Assembly (NCBI RefSeq): GCF_008152325.1
Contig: NZ_CP042243.1
Location: 186,001 to 250,000, forward strand
From: Crassaminicella thermophila
GTDB lineage: Bacteria > Bacillota > Clostridia > Peptostreptococcales > Thermotaleaceae
Length of the DNA stretch: 64,000 nucleotides
Direction: 5' to 3'
This document shows positions 28,595 through 36,264 of this stretch, piece by piece. Position numbers and translations under genes: made by a program. Numbering within the stretch: the first letter of the stretch is position 1; the number at the start of each line of letters is the position of its first letter. The notes under the pieces were generated by a model. The model was given only the letters and a program-made list of their open reading frames with translations, searched no databases and had not been told where the DNA came from.

Positions 28595-29275
28595 ATGTTT
28601 TAATTCTATTTCAATACGTATTCCCCTGCCAATAATCTTAATATCTTTTAAATCTTTTATAATTGTTTTTGTTTCATCTAAAGAAGTTATAAGCTTAACT
28701 TTATTTCCTTCAGCTCTCTTGATTTTTCTTAGTTTTTTCTTTCCTTCATACTCAACTAAAGCTAATGAATTATGGACAAACTCTTTATTTAAATAAATTA
28801 ACACTTTATCTCCCTTATGAATTCTTAGTGGGTTTAACTTTTCATCAGGTACTTCTATATATACTAATTTATCAGGATTAAAACCTTCTACTTTTCTATT
28901 TATAATAGGAAAACTTTTATATCCTTTTATTTGTTTCATGTCTATATCGAATATAGGAACTTTTTTGATAATATTTGACAATGCTTCTTCCCATTGGTTT
29001 AAAGGGACTACTGCTGGTCTTTTTTGTGGAGATGGTTGTACTTTTTTAGGTTTTGTTTCCTCTTTTTCTTTTGTAGGCTCTAAGGTGACATCTTCTTCTA
29101 GGTTTTTTCCTAATATCTTTGATAATTGTTTGAGTTGTTGTTCGCTGATGATTTTTTTTCCAGTTTCAACATCTATAATAAAGGACTCTGCTACACCACA
29201 TTTTCTTGCTAATTGCTTTGGGGAAAGACCTTTTTTTATTCTTTCTTCCTTGATTTTATCTCCAATTCTACTCAT
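28592..29275 (-). CDS. XRE-type regulator with C-terminal S24/LexA-like domain lacking a clear protease centre
   Basis: The product is about 227 residues. Residues 1-58 form an XRE helix-turn-helix (IGDKIKEERIKKGLSPKQLA, VAESFIIDVETGKKI). A lysine/proline linker (KEKEETKPKKVQPSPQKRP) leads to a C-terminal domain resembling the S24 fold: IEVPDEKLNPLRIHKGDKVLIYL, then ALVEYEGKKKLRKIKR. In self-cleaving repressors the position before P-x-I-x-x-GD is Ser-Met; here it is LNPLRIHKGD, so the nucleophile seems absent. GAGGTGAT lies about 6 nt before ATG 29275. The target genes are unknown. Confidence 0.75.
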   Translation of the reverse strand: MSRIGDKIKEERIKKGLSPKQLARKCGVAESFIIDVETGKKIISEQQLKQLSKILGKNLEEDVTLEPTKEKEETKPKKVQPSPQKRPAVVPLNQWEEALSNIIKKVPIFDIDMKQIKGYKSFPIINRKVEGFNPDKLVYIEVPDEKLNPLRIHKGDKVLIYLNKEFVHNSLALVEYEGKKKLRKIKRAEGNKVKLITSLDETKTIIKDLKDIKIIGRGIRIEIELKH

Positions 29276-29353
29276 TTTCATCACCTCATTGTATGATTAT
29301 ATTAAATATTAACATAAATACATTGCAACATAGTATATTAAAAATGTCAATGA

Positions 29354-29380
29354 AAAAAAGGAGCTATTTTGCTCCTTTTT
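29354..29380 (-). terminator. Terminator of the nitronate monooxygenase-like gene
   Basis: AAAAAGGAGC-N6-GCTCCTTTTT, read on the minus strand with a T-rich tail, overlaps the stop codon of that gene. Confidence 0.85.
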
Positions 29381-30452
29381 AATAATTTCTTAATCCTTCC
29401 ATTAGTTCATCAATTATTTCTTTAACAGATGTTATTTTATTAATTTTATAAACCTTTGCACCTGCAAAAGCAAAGCCTCTTTCAAGGTTGCCACGCTGTG
29501 CTTGAATAAGTGCATCTGCTATGCAGTAAAGGGTTTCTTTTGGATTACATGGTTTTAAGCAGTTTACACATTTGATATCTTTTGGTTTTCCATTTTTATA
29601 AACGCTTTCAATAAAACTGTTTTTGATAGCTCTACCTGGCATACCGACAGGGCTTTTTATAATTATGATATCTTCTTCCTTTGCATCAATATAAGCTTGC
29701 TTAAAGGCTTCAGAAGCGTCACACTCATAAGTAGGAACAAATCGTGTAGCCATTTGCACCCCAGAAGCGCCTGCCTTTAATATTTCCCCAATATCTTTTG
29801 CATCATAAAGTCCGCCTCCTGCGATAATAGGGATTTTTTTATTATACTTTTCTTCAAACGGTTTGATTGCTTCTAATACTTCTTGTACAAGGCTTTTAAG
29901 AGAAAAATTTTCTTTATCTTCAAGCGCATCAACAGAAAAACCTAAATGACCTCCTGCTTCTGGCCCCTCAACTACGATAGCATCAGGTAAATAGTTGTGT
30001 TTTCTGTCCCATTGTTTACAGATTAATTTCGCTACTTTTCCAGATGAAACAATAGGGGCTATTTTTGTAATAGAGTCTTTTACAAGCTCAGGAAGTTTCA
30101 TAGGCATACCAGCACCAGAAAAAATAATATCTACTTTTTCTTTTACAGCTACTTTTACCATTTCTTCGAAATTTGTTAAAGCAGTCATGATATTTACGCC
30201 TATGATTCCTTTAGGAGCAAGCTTTTTTGCTCTTCGAATGTGGTAGGTTAAACCATCTATATTGGCTTGGAATTTATCTTTATGATAATTTTCTAAATCG
30301 AAGCCTGGTTCAACACCAGAGATTACGCCAATAGCACCACAGTTTGCTACAGCAGCAGCTAAGTTTGATAGGGAAACACCAACTCCCATGCCTCCTTGTA
30401 CAATAGGGACCTTAGCGATTAAGTTGCCTATTTTTAGTTCAGGGATATTCAT
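29379..30452 (-). CDS. Nitronate monooxygenase / FabK-like FMN enzyme with C-terminal cysteine cluster
   Basis: The product is about 357 residues with an FMN TIM barrel of the 2-nitropropane dioxygenase/FabK family. Motifs are VPIVQGGMGVGVSLSNLAAAVA at the N-terminus, VEGPEAGGHLGF near residue 180, IIAGGGLYDAKDI near 230 and GVQMATRFVPTYEC near 255. A C-terminal cysteine-rich segment, CVNCLKPCNPKETLYC near 310, is absent from plain FabK. The activity could be nitronate oxidation or another flavin-dependent reaction. ATG 30452 is chosen (GGAG 7 nt upstream); the frame is open 27 bp further but without a ribosome site. Confidence 0.82.
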   Translation of the reverse strand: MNIPELKIGNLIAKVPIVQGGMGVGVSLSNLAAAVANCGAIGVISGVEPGFDLENYHKDKFQANIDGLTYHIRRAKKLAPKGIIGVNIMTALTNFEEMVKVAVKEKVDIIFSGAGMPMKLPELVKDSITKIAPIVSSGKVAKLICKQWDRKHNYLPDAIVVEGPEAGGHLGFSVDALEDKENFSLKSLVQEVLEAIKPFEEKYNKKIPIIAGGGLYDAKDIGEILKAGASGVQMATRFVPTYECDASEAFKQAYIDAKEEDIIIIKSPVGMPGRAIKNSFIESVYKNGKPKDIKCVNCLKPCNPKETLYCIADALIQAQRGNLERGFAFAGAKVYKINKITSVKEIIDELMEGLRNY

Positions 30453-30710
30453 CTTAACACTCCATTTCTGTAAAATCAATACTTAGAATTATTATATAAC
30501 AAAAATGCCCCTTTATACAAATAATTTATTCATAATGGGTATAGTGGAAATTTTTATCAGAATCTAGGTGCTTAGGACAAATGTGAAAGATTAAGAAAAA
30601 ATAATTGATTATGAATTTTTTAACTATAATTATAGCGTTATATGAATTTTTGTATTAAAATTATATTAATTTAAAAAGTATTTTTATCATTATAAAAAAG
30701 GAGCGATACT

Positions 30711-31892
30711 ATGTTTTCAGAAAAGGTAGTAAATAATTTAAGCAAGTCTTCTTGGATTAGGGCAATGTTTGAGGAAGGTGCGAAGCTTGCTCAAAAGTAT
30801 GGAGCAGAGAATGTTTATGATTTTAGTCTTGGAAATCCTTATGCAGAGCCACCAGAAGAAGTTATAGAATCATTGAAAAAGCATGTATTAAGTGATGAAA
30901 AAGGGCTTCACAGGTATATGAATAATGCAGGATATCAAGAGGTTAGAGAAAGAATTGCAAAATCTTTACAAAATGAAAGTGGGATCGAGCTTTCAGCTGC
31001 TAATATTGTAATGACAGTTGGAGCTGCAGGAGGATTAAATGTTACTTTAAAAGCTCTTCTTAATCCTGAAGATGAGGTAATAGTTTTTGCACCATATTTT
31101 GTTGAATACAATTTTTATGCAGATAATCATGGTGGGAAAACAGTAGTTCTACCTCCAGATACATCAACTTTTGAACCAGATTTAAGTGCTCTTGAAGAGC
31201 GTATTACAAAAAAGACAAAAGTTTTGATTATAAATACACCGAATAATCCAACAGGGGTTATATATACTGAAAAAACATTAAAAGAGATTGCAAAAATAAT
31301 AGAAAGAAAAGAAAAAGAATATGATACTACTATATTTGTTATTTCTGATCAGCCATACAGTGAAATTCGTTATGATGAAGTAAAGCTACCTAGTATACTT
31401 TCTATATTTAATAATGCAATAGTTGTGAATTCGTTTAGTAAATCTTTAGGACTAGCAGGGGAAAGAATAGGATACATTGCTGCAAGCAGTAGAATTAAAA
31501 ATATAGATGTACTTATGAATGCTTTAAGTTTTTGTAATCGTACTCTTGGATTTGTAAATGCTCCAGGATTATTTCAAAAGGTTGTTGGTGATGCACTAAC
31601 AGCTAAGGTGGATGTTGAAGCATATAAAAAGAGAAGAGACTTTTTATATGAAAATCTTACAAGAATAGGATTTGAATGTGTAAAACCACAAGGAGCTTTT
31701 TATCTTTTTCCAAAGGCATTGATAGATGATGATGTAGAATTTGTAAAAAGAGCAATGAAATATAATTTACTTCTTGTACCAGGAAGTGGATTTGGATGTC
31801 CAGGATATTTTAGAATTTCTTACTGTGTAAAATTTGATAGGATTAAAAATTCTATTCCTGCATTTGAAAAATTAGCAAAAGAGTTTAAGTAA
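30711..31892 (+). CDS. Pyridoxal-phosphate aminotransferase, class I/II
   Basis: The 393-residue fold-type I aminotransferase has NTPNNPTGVIYTE near residue 175, DQPYSEIRYD near 215 and the PLP lysine in VNSFSKSLGLAGERIGYIAAS near 245. FRISYC near 365 holds the carboxylate-binding arginine. It resembles the aspartate aminotransferase family, but the amino acid specificity cannot be read from the sequence. The gene is monocistronic with its own terminator and ribosome site (AAGGAG). Confidence 0.9.
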   Translation: MFSEKVVNNLSKSSWIRAMFEEGAKLAQKYGAENVYDFSLGNPYAEPPEEVIESLKKHVLSDEKGLHRYMNNAGYQEVRERIAKSLQNESGIELSAANIVMTVGAAGGLNVTLKALLNPEDEVIVFAPYFVEYNFYADNHGGKTVVLPPDTSTFEPDLSALEERITKKTKVLIINTPNNPTGVIYTEKTLKEIAKIIERKEKEYDTTIFVISDQPYSEIRYDEVKLPSILSIFNNAIVVNSFSKSLGLAGERIGYIAASSRIKNIDVLMNALSFCNRTLGFVNAPGLFQKVVGDALTAKVDVEAYKKRRDFLYENLTRIGFECVKPQGAFYLFPKALIDDDVEFVKRAMKYNLLLVPGSGFGCPGYFRISYCVKFDRIKNSIPAFEKLAKEFK

Positions 31893-31915
31893 AGCCAGCA
31901 AATGCTGGCTTTTTT
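31891..31915 (+). terminator. Terminator of the aminotransferase gene
   Basis: AAAGCCAGCA-AA-TGCTGGCTTT is followed by T-rich sequence and includes the stop codon. Confidence 0.9.
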
Positions 31916-32017
31916 AGACGAAAAATAAATATTTTAAAATATAGTGATGCATGTCACAGAAAAGTTAATCTTATAGATGTATAATAAAATCAAAGATAAA
32001 ATAAGGAGGAATGGAAA

Positions 32018-32728
32018 ATGGCAAAAAGAAAAATCGTTCATATAGATGAAGAAAAATGTAATGGATGTGGATTATGTGTTCCTTCATGTGCGGAAGGAGC
32101 AATCAAAATTATTAATGGAAAGGCAAAGCTTGTTGCAGATAATTTATGTGATGGTTTAGGAGCATGTTTAGGAGATTGTCCTCAAGGAGCAATTGAGATT
32201 ATCGAAAGGGAAGCAGATGAATTTGATGAGGAAGCAGTAAAAATTCATCTAGAAGGGGAAGAATCACAAGGATGCCCAGGTAGTCGAATAAGAATGTTTA
32301 AAGATGAAGGAACGATTGCTGCTAGTATAAATAGTGAAGATATAGAGATAAAAATTAAATCTCAGCTTAGACAATGGCCTGTACAGCTTATGTTAATTCC
32401 ACCAACAGCCCCATATTTTCAAGGAGCAGACCTATTGATTACTGCAGATTGTGTACCTTTTGCTTATCCGAATTATCATTTAGACTTGTTAAAGGGCAAA
32501 AAAGTAGTAGTTGGATGTCCAAAATTAGACGACATAGAGGTGTATTTTGAAAAGCTTACACAAATAATAAAATACAATGACTTAAAAAGCATAACGGTAG
32601 CATTTATGGAAGTGCCTTGTTGTATGGGGATTGTAAAAGCTGTAGAAAAAGCCATAGCTCTTTCTAGAAAGGATATAGTATTGCATAAGGTGAGAATAGG
32701 AATAGAAGGAGATTTAATAAGACTATAA
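32018..32728 (+). CDS. 4Fe-4S dicluster ferredoxin-type protein with conserved C-terminal domain
   Basis: The product has 236 residues. Two [4Fe-4S] sites are visible: CNGCGLCVPSC near residue 14 and, in a modified form, CDGLGACLGDCPQGAIEI near 46. The second has CxxxxxCxxxCP spacing and so may bind a cluster of altered geometry. The C-terminal 150 residues include GCPGSRIR, LTQIIK and EVPCCMGIVKAVEKAI with a CC pair. Homologous stand-alone proteins are common in anaerobic Firmicutes, but the electron partner is unknown. AAGGAGG ribosome site; single-gene unit. Confidence 0.8.
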   Translation: MAKRKIVHIDEEKCNGCGLCVPSCAEGAIKIINGKAKLVADNLCDGLGACLGDCPQGAIEIIEREADEFDEEAVKIHLEGEESQGCPGSRIRMFKDEGTIAASINSEDIEIKIKSQLRQWPVQLMLIPPTAPYFQGADLLITADCVPFAYPNYHLDLLKGKKVVVGCPKLDDIEVYFEKLTQIIKYNDLKSITVAFMEVPCCMGIVKAVEKAIALSRKDIVLHKVRIGIEGDLIRL

Positions 32729-32757
32729 AATAGTGGGATTTTCCCACTATTTTTTTA
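32727..32757 (+). terminator. Terminator of the ferredoxin-type gene
   Basis: AAAATAGTGGGA-TTT-TCCCACTATTTT is followed by T-rich sequence. Confidence 0.9.
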
Positions 32758-32859
32758 TCTAAACAAGTAATTCTATCGGATAGTGTTGTTTTTTGCTTAT
32801 GGTAAAATTATAAGATATAATAAAGAAAAAACCAAAGTGGTGGGTGTGAGAGAGGGATT

Positions 32860-34575
32860 ATGATGAAAAAAGGAATAAAAGTAAAAATATTGATATTTTT
32901 ATTACTTATATCTATGATACCCTTAAGTGTAGTAGGCTATTCTCGATATATGGATACAAAATGGTTAATTCTTGAAAGAGAACAGAATAAAATCAAGGAA
33001 TTTCATAAAAATATTGAAGGAAAAATTGTGAAGTTTTTTGGAGGAGCTCAAAAGGATATTTTGTTTCTAAAAGAATTAGCAAAAGAAGAACTTGAATTTT
33101 CTGAGAACGAACAACATTCAAAGGACCATTTGGATATATTGCAAAGTGCTTTTTATCACTTTGCAAGAGTCAATATTCAATATGATAAAATTCGGTTAAT
33201 AAATAAAGAAGGATATGAGATTATAAGAATCAATAATGAAGAAGGCGTAGCAAAGATTGTACCAAGAGAGCAATTACAGTATAAAGGAGATAGATATTAT
33301 ATTCAAGAAGCTTATGATTTAGAAGAAGGAGAAATGTATGTATCATTTTTAGATCTAAATAGAAAAAACGGGAAAATTGAAACACCGGCAAATCCTATGA
33401 TTCGGTATGTTATGCCTATATATGATCATAAAGATGATCTAAAAGGATTTATTATGTTAAGTCTTAAAGTAAAATACATACTAAAAGATATTGAACGGGT
33501 GAAAGATAGAAGCAAATATAAAAATCTCATGATTTTTGATGAAAATGGTTATTATATTATGCATCCTGACAAAAGAAAAGAATGGGGTGGATATACAAAT
33601 TATAATACAGGAGAAAGCTTTAAGAAAGATTATCCTCAAAAATATAAGGAGATTTTATCTTCTAATTCCTTAAAAATTATAAAAACAAATGAGGATCTAT
33701 TATCTTTTAGTCCAATAAAAATTTTAAAGGATATGGATAAAAAAATATTTGTAGTACTTTATCTAGATAAAAAAGAATACCTGATGCCATTAACTAAGTT
33801 TATTAAAAAATTGATTCTAGAAATGTTTGTGATTTTAGTATTGGTAATTGTTGCAGGTTTATATATTTCTGAACACCTATCAAAACCTATTTTAGAAATA
33901 ATCAAAGCAGTGGAAGAAATAGGAAAGGGGAATTTTGATATAAATTTTAATATTCAAACTAGCGATGAAATAGCGTGTTTAGGTTATGAAATAAAGAAAA
34001 TGAGTTATGAACTAAAAAATATGTATCATAATATGGAAAGATTGGTGAAAGAACGGACTGAAAAATTAGAACTTGCCCACTTAGAAATGAAAGAGATGGC
34101 AAATACAGATTCCTTAACTGGATTATATAATCGACATTATTTCAATCAATTTATTCAAGAGGAAGAAAAAAGGATAGCAGCAAAAAAAGGAAATTTAACC
34201 ATATGCATCATTGATGTTGATAAATTTAAATATATTAATGATTTCTATGGACATAATATTGGGGATGAAGTATTAAAGGCCGTTGCAAAAATATTAAAAG
34301 ATTCTGCTAAGAAAACTGATGTGGTGGTACGATATGGAGGAGATGAATTTTTAATTGTTTTGCCAAATAGTGATCAAAAAAGTACTAATAATTTCATAGA
34401 CAGACTATATGATAAATTAAAAGAATGGAATCAAAATACAGATCTTTTAAACCATGAACTCTCTTTAAGTATTGGTTTTGAAGAATATAATGGAGAAGGG
34501 AGTATTTTAGATACAATAAAAATAGCTGATGAAAGAATGTATGAAAATAAAAAGCAAAAAAGGCAAATACAATAA
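32860..34575 (+). CDS. Membrane diguanylate cyclase with Cache-type sensor and HAMP
   Basis: The product has 571 residues. The order is membrane helix (ILIFLLLISMIPLSVVGY), an extracellular Cache-like region at about 35-310 (YYIQEAYDLEEGEMYVSFLDLNRKNG, YVMPIYDHKDDLKGFIMLSL), a second helix (LILEMFVILVLVIVAGLYI), HAMP at about 335-390, and a GGDEF domain from about 415. The active site reads VVVRYGGDEFLIVLP, so it should make cyclic di-GMP. The inhibitory I-site position reads KKTD rather than RxxD, which suggests loss of product inhibition. The ligand is unknown. Single-gene unit. Confidence 0.9.
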   Translation: MMKKGIKVKILIFLLLISMIPLSVVGYSRYMDTKWLILEREQNKIKEFHKNIEGKIVKFFGGAQKDILFLKELAKEELEFSENEQHSKDHLDILQSAFYHFARVNIQYDKIRLINKEGYEIIRINNEEGVAKIVPREQLQYKGDRYYIQEAYDLEEGEMYVSFLDLNRKNGKIETPANPMIRYVMPIYDHKDDLKGFIMLSLKVKYILKDIERVKDRSKYKNLMIFDENGYYIMHPDKRKEWGGYTNYNTGESFKKDYPQKYKEILSSNSLKIIKTNEDLLSFSPIKILKDMDKKIFVVLYLDKKEYLMPLTKFIKKLILEMFVILVLVIVAGLYISEHLSKPILEIIKAVEEIGKGNFDINFNIQTSDEIACLGYEIKKMSYELKNMYHNMERLVKERTEKLELAHLEMKEMANTDSLTGLYNRHYFNQFIQEEEKRIAAKKGNLTICIIDVDKFKYINDFYGHNIGDEVLKAVAKILKDSAKKTDVVVRYGGDEFLIVLPNSDQKSTNNFIDRLYDKLKEWNQNTDLLNHELSLSIGFEEYNGEGSILDTIKIADERMYENKKQKRQIQ

Positions 34576-34600
34576 AAAGCGGTCAAGGCCGCTTTTTATT
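34571..34600. terminator. Bidirectional terminator between the GGDEF and MBL genes
   Basis: The symmetrical hairpin AATAAAAAGCGG-N6-CCGCTTTTTATT lies between converging genes. Confidence 0.9.
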
Positions 34601-34605
34601 GTATT

Positions 34606-35283
34606 TTAAAACTCATAGATTTCATTAGGATTTAAAATTATAACTTCTGTATTATGTACTTTTTCTTTAAAGGTGTTAGAATCTGCTTTGATAACAGGGA
34701 ATGTATCATAATGCATAGGAATTACTTTTTTAGGTTGTATAAATCCTACTGCGCGAGCCGCATCTTCCATGTCCATAGTGAAATTTCCACCAATCGGCAA
34801 TAATGCCAAATCAATATTTTCAACCTCTAAAAGTTTCATATCCATGGTTAAACCTGTATCTCCTGCATGATAAACTTTCTTTCCATTTACTTCAATAACA
34901 AAGCCGCAAGGATTTCCACCATATACTAAACCATTTTCTGTTTCAATGCCAGAACCATGAAGAGCAGGAGTCATTTTGATAGTTCCAAAATCAAATTTTG
35001 TTCGGCCACCAATATGCATAGGATGAGCAGTTACCCCTTCTTTTTCTAAATATAAAGCGATTTCATAGTTGGTAACTACAGTAGCATTGTTATTTTTAGC
35101 AATTTCTACTGTATCGCCTAAATGATCTCCATGACCATGAGTTACAAAAATATGGGTTAGATCATTAAAATCAGAAGGTTTAGCACTAGATTGTGGATTG
35201 TTAGTTAGAAATGGATCGATTAATGCTTTGAAATTTCCCTCTTCAATATAAAAGCAAGAATGACCTAAAAATTGAATTTTCAT
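34606..35283 (-). CDS. UPF0173-type metallo-beta-lactamase-fold hydrolase
   Basis: The 225-residue MBL-fold protein has the metal motif [10 protein letters not shown] near residue 48, further ligands in PALHGSG near 107 and HAGDTGLT near 140, and a terminal HYDTFPVI near 190. [10 protein letters not shown] at the N-terminus and this length match the UPF0173/YtkL family. It is a predicted metal-dependent hydrolase of unknown substrate. GAGGAG precedes the ATG. Single-gene unit. Confidence 0.9.
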   Translation of the reverse strand: MKIQFLGHSCFYIEEGNFKALIDPFLTNNPQSSAKPSDFNDLTHIFVTHGHGDHLGDTVEIAKNNNATVVTNYEIALYLEKEGVTAHPMHIGGRTKFDFGTIKMTPALHGSGIETENGLVYGGNPCGFVIEVNGKKVYHAGDTGLTMDMKLLEVENIDLALLPIGGNFTMDMEDAARAVGFIQPKKVIPMHYDTFPVIKADSNTFKEKVHNTEVIILNPNEIYEF

Positions 35284-35397
35284 CTTATCAGCTCCTCATA
35301 CAATAGATATTTATCATTAATAGTATACTATAAATTGTAATATTTTATAGTTCTTTTTCAAATGTTGATATTATACATGAATACAATTAAAAACTAT

Positions 35398-35426
35398 TTG
35401 AAAAATTCTAAAAATTAATGTATAAT
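35398..35426 (+). promoter_or_regulatory. Promoter of the small coiled-coil protein gene
   Basis: TTGAAA (35398-35403), exactly 17 nt, TATAAT (35421-35426). This is a near-consensus vegetative promoter with a leader of about 75 nt. Confidence 0.65.
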
Positions 35427-35509
35427 ATATACATACAAAAATGTAGAAAATAGTCGAAATATAGGGATGTCATTATAAATACAGATGGTTGGGAAGGAGG
35501 AAGGAGTTT

Positions 35510-35689
35510 ATGGAATATTTAAAAAGATTAAGGGAAAAAAGAGACAACTTAATGGATAAATATATTATGTTTGTTCAAAGACCTAATTTAACAAAACAAG
35601 AAATCGAAGACAAGAAAAGAATCAATCGAGAGATTATTAACTTAGATTTTGAAATTGAGAGAATAAAAATGAAATTGCAAACCAACTAA
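35510..35689 (+). CDS. Small coiled-coil protein, unknown
   Basis: The product has 59 residues and consists of two charged amphipathic helices (MEYLKRLREKRDNLMDKYIM and EIEDKKRINREIINLDFEIE) with no membrane span. AAGGAGGAAGGAG lies a few bases before ATG 35510, so this start is preferred to the one 21 bp upstream. Its architecture resembles small helical-hairpin regulators such as Spo0E, but the SQxLD signature is absent. Function unknown. A near-consensus promoter and a shared terminator mark it as an independent, well-expressed unit. Confidence 0.6.
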   Translation: MEYLKRLREKRDNLMDKYIMFVQRPNLTKQEIEDKKRINREIINLDFEIERIKMKLQTN

Positions 35690-35716
35690 AAAACCTGAGT
35701 TTTACTCAGGTTTTTC
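35690..35716. terminator. Bidirectional terminator between the coiled-coil and zinc-ribbon genes
   Basis: AAAACCTGAGT-TTT-ACTCAGGTTTT lies between converging genes and extends into the last codons of the zinc-ribbon gene. Confidence 0.85.
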
Positions 35717-36139
35717 TTCTTCTACAGAGTCAGCATGGTTTTTTTCTATATCTTCTTTTTTAAGAGTTTCTTGTATTTCTATTTTGCTTCCACAATTAGA
35801 ACAGAATTTTGCACCTTCACTAACTTCATATCCACATTGTTTGCACTTCATAATACCCTTTAGAGATTCAATTTTTGCTTCATATTCTTTTATTCTTTCT
35901 AAGGTAGCTTTAATTTCTAGCAGTGCAGAGGATACTTCTTCTGTCAATTCAATATTAGGATTTTCTTCATAGGATGTATACATTTTTTTACCTAAATCAT
36001 AATAAAGTTCATCAATTCTAGACATATCTTTCGATAGGGCAATTTTTACTTTTGTTAATTCTGTTACATCAGAAGAAATTTCTTTGATAGCTTTTGTACT
36101 ATCGAGCATTCCTTGCTTTACTTTGTTAAATAAATTCAT
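35702..36139 (-). CDS. Coiled-coil protein with zinc ribbon
   Basis: The product has 145 residues. The N-terminal 95 residues are helical and charged (SSDVTELTKVKIALSKDMSRIDELYYDLGKKMY, ALLEIKATLERIKEYEAKIESLK). They are followed by a double zinc knuckle, CKQCGYEVSEGAKFCSNCGSKI, of the zinc-ribbon type found in many uncharacterised Firmicute proteins, and an acidic tail. Likely cytoplasmic. Function unknown. GGAGGG lies just upstream of the ATG. Confidence 0.7.
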   Translation of the reverse strand: MNLFNKVKQGMLDSTKAIKEISSDVTELTKVKIALSKDMSRIDELYYDLGKKMYTSYEENPNIELTEEVSSALLEIKATLERIKEYEAKIESLKGIMKCKQCGYEVSEGAKFCSNCGSKIEIQETLKKEDIEKNHADSVEEEKPE

Positions 36140-36216
36140 ATTTTGTTCCCTCCTAAAATCTATTTACTAATTATTATTTTTGATAAGAAATATTATTCCT
36201 ATAAAAAAGAAATCTA

Positions 36217-36254
36217 AATAAAAAATACCTTCACTAGCAGGAGTGAAGGTATTT
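36217..36254 (-). terminator. Terminator of the NhaC antiporter gene
   Basis: The stem AAATACCTTCACT/AGTGAAGGTATTT is followed on the minus strand by T6ATTT. Confidence 0.9.
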
Positions 36255-36264
36255 AAAGAAGGTA

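Noticed and set aside
35440-35465. AGTCGAAAT considered as a Spo0A box
   Set aside because: It lacks the TG of TGTCGAA, and single 7-mers are too common in AT-rich DNA. A similar CAGTCGAAAA at 2336 is equally weak.
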